Of a stretch of DNA of 64,000 bases, positions 50,862 through 57,925 are shown one piece after another; position 1 is the first letter of the stretch; each line of letters begins with the position of its first letter. The translations under genes and the position numbers were made by a program. Below the pieces are notes generated by a model. That model saw only the letters and a program-made list of their open reading frames with translations. It made no database searches and was not told the DNA's origin. Location: positions 1 to 64,000 of the forward strand of contig JADGAN010000006.1 of the NCBI GenBank assembly GCA_015231955.1, given 5' to 3'. The stretch comes from Oligoflexia bacterium. Its GTDB lineage: Bacteria > Bdellovibrionota > Bacteriovoracia > Bacteriovoracales > Bacteriovoracaceae.

Positions 50862-52279
50862 TAAATAGGCATGAAGCACTTTTAAAGATTGCCCGAGCAG
50901 GCGTGATTGGCGCTGGAGGCGGTGGCTTTCCGGCCTATGGAAAATTTTTAGCATGCACCAAAATTGATACAGTTATTGCTAACGGTTTAGAGTGCGAGCC
51001 GCTGCTTTGGTGTGACAAAGTGCTGATGCGACGGATGCCCTCCGCGATCATCAATGGATTAGAGCTTTCCATGAAGCTTGCAGGTGCAAGCGAAGGGGTA
51101 GTGGCGCTTAAGCGTGACTATGCCGAGATTGCAAAGGGACTGCAAGCAGTGATTGATGAGCGCGAGGAGAGTGGATATTACCACCTAAAATTTCGAGTGC
51201 GCTTGTACCTTAGTGATAACTTCTATCCCGCTGGTGATGAACTGATTTTGGTTCATGAGGTCACGGGAAAAGTGGTGGCCGAGGGGGCGCTTCCCTTATC
51301 CGTTGGGGTTTTGGTTCATAATGTTTTAAGCTTGCAACAAATGGAAAATGCTATTGCTGATGTTCCCGTCGTCAGTCGCTTGGTCAGCGTTGTGGGTGAA
51401 GTGGAGGAGAATAAAGTTTTCCTGGCGCCGCTAGGGGTTTCTTTGCAAGAACTCTTGCGCCTTGTTCGATTAAAACGACCATTAGAGGAGCTGCGGGTGA
51501 TTGAGGGTGGCCCAATGATGGGACGCCTTTTGAGCAAAAGTGAAGTAGAGTCTTTTGCTGTCGGCAAGCGCACCAGTGGTATCTTGTTGTTGCCACAGCA
51601 GCACCCGGTAGTGCGTAGTAAAGAGATGAGTGTGCAAGAGGTGATTAAACGTTCTAAGGCGGTTTGTTGCCAATGTTATCGCTGTAGTGATCTTTGCCCA
51701 CGCTCTCTCTTGGGGCATGCAATTTTTCCTCACCAGACTATGAGGAGTGTGGATTATGGATTATCAGAACCGACAAGCGCAATCACCTCAGCGTTTTTAT
51801 GTAGTCAGTGTGGGATTTGTGACCTCTATGCATGCGATGTCATGGAGCTCTCTCCACGCAAAATATTTTCAGAGTATCGAAAAATGTTACAGCAAGCGGG
51901 AGTAAAAAATCCGCACAAAAGCGAGAGTAAAAAAGATCTGAGTCGACAGGAGATGTTGAAGCTACCCATGAGTGCGCTCCTTCGTAAAACCAGACTTAGT
52001 GAATATGTCCATAAAGATGCTCTATTCGAAACCATTTATCCTAGTAGTGTTGAGTCCCAGGTTGCTATCAATATAGGAGAGCATATTGGAGAGCGCGCCC
52101 AGGTAGTGGTGAAGGTGGGGGATCAAGTTAGTGTGGGCGAGATGATTGCCATCTCGCCAGGACTTGCCAGTGGGGTAGTGGAAAAGCTTGGTTCCAGCTA
52201 TCACGCCTCTATGAATGGCATTGTGAGTGAAGCAACGAGTGAGCGCGTGGTTATCATCAAGGGAGAGGCGTATGTTTAA
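50858..52279 (+). CDS. PduS/RnfC-like flavin and iron-sulfur electron-transfer protein
   Basis: A 473-residue PduS homologue. GAGGGGFPAYGKF is the N-terminal Gly-rich nucleotide/flavin loop of RnfC/PduS proteins, LSDNFYPAGDELILVHEVTG and GVLVHNVLSL belong to the central domain, and two cluster motifs, CCQCYRCSDLCP and CSQCGICDLYAC, can hold 4Fe-4S clusters. The C-terminus has a barrel-sandwich part (VVKVGDQVSVGEMIA). PduS reduces cobalamin in propanediol microcompartments and can pass electrons from NADH across the shell with PduT. Its partner here is the BMC-T directly after it, with an 8-bp overlap. Confidence 0.92.
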   Translation: MINRHEALLKIARAGVIGAGGGGFPAYGKFLACTKIDTVIANGLECEPLLWCDKVLMRRMPSAIINGLELSMKLAGASEGVVALKRDYAEIAKGLQAVIDEREESGYYHLKFRVRLYLSDNFYPAGDELILVHEVTGKVVAEGALPLSVGVLVHNVLSLQQMENAIADVPVVSRLVSVVGEVEENKVFLAPLGVSLQELLRLVRLKRPLEELRVIEGGPMMGRLLSKSEVESFAVGKRTSGILLLPQQHPVVRSKEMSVQEVIKRSKAVCCQCYRCSDLCPRSLLGHAIFPHQTMRSVDYGLSEPTSAITSAFLCSQCGICDLYACDVMELSPRKIFSEYRKMLQQAGVKNPHKSESKKDLSRQEMLKLPMSALLRKTRLSEYVHKDALFETIYPSSVESQVAINIGEHIGERAQVVVKVGDQVSVGEMIAISPGLASGVVEKLGSSYHASMNGIVSEATSERVVIIKGEAYV

Positions 52280-52844
52280 AGATCCGGCAGTCGGGGCGAT
52301 CGAACTTAAATCGATTGCTCGTGGCATGAGAAGTGCCGATGTGATGGTTAAGCGTGCACCCATTGAACTGATTAAGGTTCATCCCATCTGCCCTGGAAAA
52401 TTTTTCATTATGATTGCGGGAGAGGTAGATCCGGTGGCGGAAGCGATGAAGGCCGGTTGTGAAGATGCCGCCGATTTGATGGTAGGCGAGATCTATCTTC
52501 CTTACGCTCACCTTGGAATCATTCCCGCCTTAAGTGGAACCGTCAATTTTGAGAGTGTGCAGATGCAGGAAAAGTCGCTAGCGATTGTTGAGAGCTTTTC
52601 AGTGGCATATGCTCTAAAAGCACTCGATTTGGTTTTAAAGCGTACCGACGTTTTAGCACTCGATTTGCGATTAGCAAGTGGTCTTGGTGGCAAGGCCTAT
52701 TTTATTTTAATTGGTGAGCTTCCGCAGATTGAGAGTGCGCTTGCGATTTCCGCAGAGTTTTTAAAGAGTGAAGGAAGTCTTGCTTGTGCGGAACTCATCC
52801 GTGCTCCTCACCCGGAGTTTTTAATCAAGGGATTGGCAACATAA
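52272..52844 (+). CDS. PduT-like trimeric shell protein (BMC-T) with iron-sulfur Cys
   Basis: A 190-residue tandem BMC-domain protein: AVGAIELKSIARGMRSADVM in the first domain and KSLAIVESFSVAYALKALDL in the second. Cys40 in VHPICPGKFF sits where PduT holds the Cys that binds a 4Fe-4S cluster at the centre of the trimer pore. The start at 52272 has GGGAGAGG upstream and overlaps the end of the PduS-like gene; the longer frame to 52227 is not supported. Together with PduS it probably moves electrons out of the shell. Confidence 0.92.
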   Translation: MFKDPAVGAIELKSIARGMRSADVMVKRAPIELIKVHPICPGKFFIMIAGEVDPVAEAMKAGCEDAADLMVGEIYLPYAHLGIIPALSGTVNFESVQMQEKSLAIVESFSVAYALKALDLVLKRTDVLALDLRLASGLGGKAYFILIGELPQIESALAISAEFLKSEGSLACAELIRAPHPEFLIKGLAT

Positions 52845-52878
52845 AGCTAAAGCTAGAATGCTTGGAGAGTAGTATAAA

Positions 52879-53151
52879 ATGAGAATAGCAAAGGTTATAG
52901 GAACGGTGGTGGCCACCATCAAAGATCGGCGCCTGCTGGGAGAAAAGTTACTCTTGATTCAACCCTTAAATGAGGAGTTGAAAAATAGTGGTGAGCTTTT
53001 GGTGGCCATCGATTCAGTTTCGGCGGGGCCTAATGACTTAGTCATCTACACCTTATCTAGAGAAGCCGCCTTAGCGGCTTACGATCCCGATGCTCCTGTG
53101 GACGCCGCCATCACCGGGATTATTGATGAGGTAAATCATGAAACTCGCTAA
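52879..53151 (+). CDS. Microcompartment vertex protein (BMC-P), copy 2
   Basis: A 90-residue EutN/CcmL-type protein: RIAKVIGTVVATIKDRRLLG, LLVAIDSVSAGPNDLVIY and AAITGIIDEV. It overlaps copy 3 by 14 bp. The variable loop (DPDAPVD) differs from copies 1 and 3, so the three may occupy different vertices or bind different partners. Confidence 0.94.
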   Translation: MRIAKVIGTVVATIKDRRLLGEKLLLIQPLNEELKNSGELLVAIDSVSAGPNDLVIYTLSREAALAAYDPDAPVDAAITGIIDEVNHETR

Positions 53152-53410
53152 AGTGATTGGTAATGTTGTTTCCACGATGAAACACCCTTGCTATAAAGGA
53201 TTAAAAATTTTAATGGTGCAACCAATTGATCACTTGGGAAAGAGTGATGGCCCAGTGGTCTTGTCGTGCGATCATGCGGGAGCGGGCCCTGGTGAGATTG
53301 TACTGCTACAACAAGATGGAAATGCAGCACGCGAACTCTTAGGAACAAAACACGATCCCTTTCACTCTGTTATAGTGGGGATCGTCGATCAGATCGATGT
53401 GGAGAAATAA
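53138..53410 (+). CDS. Microcompartment vertex protein (BMC-P), copy 3
   Basis: A 90-residue EutN/CcmL-type protein: KLAKVIGNVVSTMKHPCYKG, VLSCDHAGAGPGEIVLLQQD and VIVGIVDQID. Three BMC-P genes in one operon is a trait I recall for Planctomycetes/Verrucomicrobia-type and Haliangium-type loci. Confidence 0.94.
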   Translation: MKLAKVIGNVVSTMKHPCYKGLKILMVQPIDHLGKSDGPVVLSCDHAGAGPGEIVLLQQDGNAARELLGTKHDPFHSVIVGIVDQIDVEK

Positions 53411-53413
53411 TTT

Positions 53414-54196
53414 ATGAGTAACGAAAAAGCTACTACCACTCGCACCTATGGTCTATGCACACTAAAATTCAAAGGGGCCGAGAACGAGAAAGCGAAGGAG
53501 CAAGAGAGAGCGGTTGCCAGTGAGGCCTATGATCAAGAGCTGGCCTCGCTTATCGATCACACCCTCTTAAAACCTGAAGCGAGCAAAGAGGAGTTACAGC
53601 AGGTGTGTGCAGAGGCAAGGCAATACCGTTTTGCTACCGTTTGTGTAAACTCTTCCAACATCCCTCTGGTTGCGACTCTCCTTCTAGGATCGAGTGTGAA
53701 ACCCATTGCGGTGGTGGGATTTCCTTTAGGGGCCGCTACTGCCAAAGCAAAAGCGTATGAGTCGCGGGAAGCGATTGCGGCCGGTGCACGTGAAATCGAT
53801 ATGGTGATCAATATCGGTGCGATGAAATCCAAAGAGTACCGAACTGTGTACGAAGATATTTGTGCTGTGGTTTTGGCCTCGGCCCCTTATCCTGTGAAGG
53901 TGATCTTGGAGACCTCCGGGCTCACCCACGACGAAAAGGTTGCCGCTTGCGTGCTCTCTAAAACTGCTGGGGCCGCCTTTGTTAAAACCTCTACCGGCTT
54001 TGCCAAAGGTGGGGCCACGGTTGAAGATATCGCGCTGATGCGCTCGTTGGTTGGGCCAGAGATGGGCGTGAAGGCCTCGGGTGGTGTGCGCACTCGTGAA
54101 GATGCCGATGCCATGATCAAAGCAGGGGCAAGCCGCATTGGTGCCTCTTCAAGTGTGGCCATCGTGACTGGAAAGAAAGGATCATCTAGTTATTAA
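53414..54196 (+). CDS. deoC: Deoxyribose-phosphate aldolase within the microcompartment operon
   Basis: DeoC splits 2-deoxyribose 5-phosphate into acetaldehyde and glyceraldehyde 3-phosphate. The core (about 45-255) has [49 protein letters not shown], the Schiff-base Lys191 in AFVKTSTGF, and [14 protein letters not shown]. An N-terminal extension of about 44 residues, absent from ordinary DeoC, is charged and helical ([18 protein letters not shown]), and may be a targeting segment. Acetaldehyde made here could feed the aldehyde dehydrogenase of the same operon. Confidence 0.93.
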   Translation: MSNEKATTTRTYGLCTLKFKGAENEKAKEQERAVASEAYDQELASLIDHTLLKPEASKEELQQVCAEARQYRFATVCVNSSNIPLVATLLLGSSVKPIAVVGFPLGAATAKAKAYESREAIAAGAREIDMVINIGAMKSKEYRTVYEDICAVVLASAPYPVKVILETSGLTHDEKVAACVLSKTAGAAFVKTSTGFAKGGATVEDIALMRSLVGPEMGVKASGGVRTREDADAMIKAGASRIGASSSVAIVTGKKGSSSY

Positions 54197-54253
54197 AATT
54201 AAAATAAGATAAAAAAATAATCATTACTCCCCAATTATCTTTAGGAGGAACCC

Positions 54254-54916
54254 ATGAGCGGTAAAGCTAATACTCAGTTTGAATTACGGACATTAATTTT
54301 TATCGATAGTTTGCAACCGCAGTTGGCGCAATATACTGCTAAAGATAATCGCGTTTACGATCCTGCTGAGTTCGATAGCGCGCTTATGATTGAGATTGCA
54401 CCCGCAATGGAGATCCATGGGCTGATCGATCTTGCCTTAAAAGCAACCAGCGTGCGCTTAAGCTCTGTAGTCACTGAACGACAGTTTGGTATGTTACAAG
54501 TGCACTCACCTGATCAAGGGGAAGTCAAAGAGGCGGGACGAGCGATCTTAGCGGCGACGGGATTAAACGAAAATGATCGGGCAGAAGTTAAAATCTTAAC
54601 CAAAAAAATCATTCGCGGAATTCAACAAGATCACGCCATCATGTTTACCGGCATGGCCCGTGGAAATATGGTGCTTGCAGGAGAGTCCGTTCTCATTCTC
54701 GAGACGACTCCTGCTGCTTACCTGACTGTTGCTTGTAATGAGGCCTTAAAGAGCGCCAATATTAAACTTGTCGATATTATTCCTTATGGTGCCAGTGGGC
54801 GCTTAATCATGAGTGGAAGCGAGTCGGAGATCGATTCAGCGGCCGAGGCAGCACTAGCAATCTTGGAAAAATTGAATGAAGTGCAAAAGAGCAAACTGGG
54901 AAGTCAGTTATCATGA
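54254..54916 (+). CDS. Second tandem BMC-domain shell protein (BMC-T)
   Basis: A 220-residue protein with two BMC-like halves: LRTLIFIDSLQPQLAQYTAK to KATSVRLSSVVTERQFGMLQ, and MVLAGESVLILETTPAAYLT to VDIIPYGASGRLIMSGSESE. Sequence identity to PduT/PduB is low. It may belong to the double-stacking BMC-T type that gates a large pore. AGGAGG precedes the ATG. It ends with a 4-bp overlap into the first class II aldolase. Confidence 0.82.
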   Translation: MSGKANTQFELRTLIFIDSLQPQLAQYTAKDNRVYDPAEFDSALMIEIAPAMEIHGLIDLALKATSVRLSSVVTERQFGMLQVHSPDQGEVKEAGRAILAATGLNENDRAEVKILTKKIIRGIQQDHAIMFTGMARGNMVLAGESVLILETTPAAYLTVACNEALKSANIKLVDIIPYGASGRLIMSGSESEIDSAAEAALAILEKLNEVQKSKLGSQLS

Positions 54917-55659
54917 AGCAAAATCGGTTTGCGGAGATTGTAAAATATTGCCACCTTCTCGATAGCAAAGGTTTTGTCGCCAATCACGATGGAAATATCA
55001 CCATTTGTTCTGGTGAGGGTAGTTTATGGGCCACTCCTACGGCGATTGCGAAAAGAGAGATGCAAGAGAGCATGATCATTACCTTGGATACTGAAGGCAA
55101 AAAGCTGAGTGGACCTGGTGCAGGCAAGGCCTTTTCTGAGGTGAAGTTGCATCTATCGGCCTACCGTGCTCGTAGAGATGCCAAAGCGTGCATTCACGCT
55201 CACCCTCCCCATGCTATGGCCTTCGCTCTAGCTTTTGCCGGCAGTGGCATGGAGATCTTCATTCCAGAGGCGATCATCTCCATTGGGCATATCATCCCCA
55301 TCGTTCCGCTGGCGCTTGCTGCAAGCGAAGAGCAAATGAGTGGAGTTGCCACTGCATTAAGTTCTAGTGACGTTGTCTTGCTTGCTGGTAATGGAGTGCT
55401 CTCTATCGGAGAAGATTTAGAACAGGCCTATTTGCGCCTTGAACTTGTCGAGCATATGGCCAAGGTTAACTATCTTATGCAGGTAAGCGATAGGGTACCC
55501 ACTCGTCTCTCCAGTCAGCAGCTCGAAACGCTGTTGCAAAAGCGCCGTGAACTAGGATTTGCGAGCAGTGGCATTGTCAGCGACCGAGGCACTGCCAGCG
55601 GCGATGATGTGGTTAAACAAGTAGTAGAGAACGAACTACGGAAACTTTTTGGAAAATAG
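54913..55659 (+). CDS. Class II aldolase (fuculose-phosphate-aldolase-like), copy 1, metal His replaced
   Basis: A 248-residue member of the class II aldolase/adducin family. It keeps the catalytic Glu76 (SEVKLHLSAY) and the metal pair His95 and His97 (IHAHPPHAMA). The third zinc ligand, the His in the RNHG motif of FucA, is replaced: LLAGNGVLSIG has Asn160 at that position. The C-terminus (DDVVKQVVENELRKLFGK) is an amphipathic helix after a Gly/Ser linker, as in encapsulation peptides. The usual product would be lactaldehyde plus dihydroxyacetone phosphate, but altered metal binding leaves activity open. Confidence 0.88.
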   Translation: MKQNRFAEIVKYCHLLDSKGFVANHDGNITICSGEGSLWATPTAIAKREMQESMIITLDTEGKKLSGPGAGKAFSEVKLHLSAYRARRDAKACIHAHPPHAMAFALAFAGSGMEIFIPEAIISIGHIIPIVPLALAASEEQMSGVATALSSSDVVLLAGNGVLSIGEDLEQAYLRLELVEHMAKVNYLMQVSDRVPTRLSSQQLETLLQKRRELGFASSGIVSDRGTASGDDVVKQVVENELRKLFGK

Positions 55660-55664
55660 AAACT

Positions 55665-56405
55665 ATGGATAAACTTAAGAGTGAAATTGTCAAAGTCGTT
55701 CAGTTAATGTACCAGAAAAACTATATCGTTGCAAGCGATGGCAATGTCAGCGCACTGATCGATGAAAACTCCATATTGACCACTCCCAGTGGTATCGTCA
55801 AAGGATTTATTACGGTAGATGATTTGGTTGTGGTCAATCGTCAAGGAGAGAAAATTGCAGGGCCTGCTCATCTTAGGCCTTCGAGCGAATTGAAAATGCA
55901 CCTTAAGGTGTATGATATGCGAAAAGATGTGCGCGCTATTGTTCACGCTCATCCCCCCATCACCACCGCTTTTTCTGTTGCCGACATTCGTCTAAACGAG
56001 ATCATCTTGCCTGAAGTGATTTTCACATTGGGTATGATTAAATTTACGGAATACGCTACTCCCACAACCGAGGCGGTTCCTTTGGCCATTGATGAAGCGA
56101 TTCGTGATAACGATGTGATTGTGCTTACTCGCCACGGTTCACTTACTGTTGGAAAGAATTTGATGGATGCTTATGCTAAATTAGAATCCCTTGAACACAC
56201 TTCCAAAATCATCAGTGAAGCAATGAGGCTCGCCTCGGCCCACGGGACGATCTCTCCGCTGGCACAAGAAGAGGTTTTAAAACTTCGAGCAATCAAGGAA
56301 AGCATGTCTTCTGATAAACAACCAGAACAAGAAAAAAGTATTGAGTTAAACGATCACACCATCGCCTATATTATTGAAGAGGTCTTAAAGCGCTTTCGCG
56401 AATAG
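55665..56405 (+). CDS. Class II aldolase (fuculose-phosphate-aldolase-like), copy 2
   Basis: A 246-residue class II aldolase with all key residues: Glu75 (SSELKMHLKVYD), His94 and His96 (VHAHPPITTAF) and His157 in LTRHGSLTVG. It is probably the active zinc enzyme that splits fuculose- or rhamnulose-type 1-phosphates to lactaldehyde and dihydroxyacetone phosphate. A charged linker leads into a C-terminal amphipathic helix (NDHTIAYIIEEVLKRFRE) that matches an encapsulation peptide. It is the last gene of the operon, 5 bp after copy 1, with which it shares about a third of its residues. Confidence 0.9.
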   Translation: MDKLKSEIVKVVQLMYQKNYIVASDGNVSALIDENSILTTPSGIVKGFITVDDLVVVNRQGEKIAGPAHLRPSSELKMHLKVYDMRKDVRAIVHAHPPITTAFSVADIRLNEIILPEVIFTLGMIKFTEYATPTTEAVPLAIDEAIRDNDVIVLTRHGSLTVGKNLMDAYAKLESLEHTSKIISEAMRLASAHGTISPLAQEEVLKLRAIKESMSSDKQPEQEKSIELNDHTIAYIIEEVLKRFRE

Positions 56406-56579
56406 TGCTGCCAATGACAACTTTGATTCTCGTATGTTTTTTGTTTATGATTTCACCACGGAGATAGGCCCTCTATTTTAAAGAGTAAAAAAATAAATTT
56501 TTTCCTGGAGAAAATGTATCAGTAAAATGGTTACTAGTTCTAGGCATGAAGATTACTTACCTTTTTCAGGAGGAGTATA

Positions 56580-57854
56580 ATGCTTTTTAGGTTTTCTATT
56601 TATAAACTATTTTTATTGATTATGCTGGCATTGCCAGTGCTAACTTATGCCAATGAAACTTATGTTTTGGCAGAGGATATAGAGAGTATCACGATGCTTG
56701 GAAATGCGCATCCTCCAAAAGAGTTGCTAGTTGCTCTTGTGGAGGGCAATGAGGCGTTTGTAAAGTCCATGGCAGGGGTTGTTGCTGCTATCAATAGTAG
56801 TAAAAGACATCCCATAGAGCTGCGCTTAAGAATTGCCAATGCAACGAAAGAGCAGCTAGCGTCTTTGCAGCTGGAGCAAAACTCCCAAATTTGTTCTCTA
56901 AGCAGTAATCTTAATTCCAAGCAAGATCCTTGGATGCGCGATGTTTACAAGCTTGCTATTGCTAAACTTAGAGGCGAGAAAAATCCTAAACTACTGATTA
57001 TCGATACGAACAGAGGGAGAGATACAAAAGAAATTCCCCAGGAGTTACACAACATTTGGAAAGAGAGTGTAGTTTTAAATTTGCAAAATCCTGGCAACAA
57101 AAGTGACTATGGTGGGAATATTGAAGTTACCGCCAATGATGTCCTCTATACAGGCAGCAACCTTTCCGCTACCATGAGGAACTTTTTTAGCAGCAAAGGG
57201 TATGCAGACAAAATGGTGGTGATGAAGAATGATTGGCTTGTTGCTGGCCATGTTGATGAACAAGTTTCTATGGTCAATCTTCCAAACGATCGTTGTGGTA
57301 TGGCGATTGTCAAAGCAGATCCTCTATTGGCAATCTCTATTATAAAGAAACAATCAATGATTAGCAGTAAGCAGCTTCCGCAAAGGTATCAAGCAGGGAG
57401 TACACTTGATTTTGTAATGCTCCTTCAACAATTTGTAAGATCGAGTACAAAAGATCTTCAAAAACAAAATCCACGAGAGTTAAGTCCTTTGGTAGTAGCG
57501 CAACTGGAGAGTGCAAAAATGATTGATGCTAATGTTGCCCTTTTGAAACAAAAAATTATGGAGAAGACACCGGCCTGTAAGAAGATCAAAGTGATCTCTC
57601 TTCCGGTCTTATTTCAGTGTGAAGATGTCCATGTTTTGCAAGGCTGTGTATCGGTTCTCCCGAATAGTGTTAATATGAGTGTTCTTGGACAACATTTAAT
57701 TGTGCCAGATCCTCTCTTTGCCCCTTTTCAAAAATATACCAAAAAGGCCTTGCAAGCAGCAAAACAAAAGGTTCATTTGCTAGATGATAATGATTGCTAT
57801 CATGAGAACCTGGGGGATATTCATTGTGGAACTAATGAACTAAGAACCCTCTAG
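56580..57854 (+). CDS. Exported protein-arginine-deiminase (PAD)-like enzyme
   Basis: A 424-residue protein with a signal peptide (LFLLIMLALPVLTYANE). The catalytic set of PAD enzymes appears in order: DPWMRD (Asp121), NKSDYGGNIEV, AGHVDEQVSMV (His224, Asp226) and the C-terminal LGDIHCGTNELR with the nucleophile Cys416. In animal PADs the equivalents are Asp350, His471, Asp473 and Cys645. PADs convert peptidyl-arginine to citrulline with calcium. The N-terminal immunoglobulin-like domains of animal PADs are absent, replaced by about 110 residues of unknown fold. GGAGGAG precedes the ATG. The gene is single, between the microcompartment operon and a hybrid kinase. Confidence 0.82.
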   Translation: MLFRFSIYKLFLLIMLALPVLTYANETYVLAEDIESITMLGNAHPPKELLVALVEGNEAFVKSMAGVVAAINSSKRHPIELRLRIANATKEQLASLQLEQNSQICSLSSNLNSKQDPWMRDVYKLAIAKLRGEKNPKLLIIDTNRGRDTKEIPQELHNIWKESVVLNLQNPGNKSDYGGNIEVTANDVLYTGSNLSATMRNFFSSKGYADKMVVMKNDWLVAGHVDEQVSMVNLPNDRCGMAIVKADPLLAISIIKKQSMISSKQLPQRYQAGSTLDFVMLLQQFVRSSTKDLQKQNPRELSPLVVAQLESAKMIDANVALLKQKIMEKTPACKKIKVISLPVLFQCEDVHVLQGCVSVLPNSVNMSVLGQHLIVPDPLFAPFQKYTKKALQAAKQKVHLLDDNDCYHENLGDIHCGTNELRTL

Positions 57855-57925
57855 TTTTTTATTTGAAGATTATAAAAAAATTAGTATGGTTGCTTTGCTT
57901 GTGAAGGCCTTACTAGGAAAAGAGT

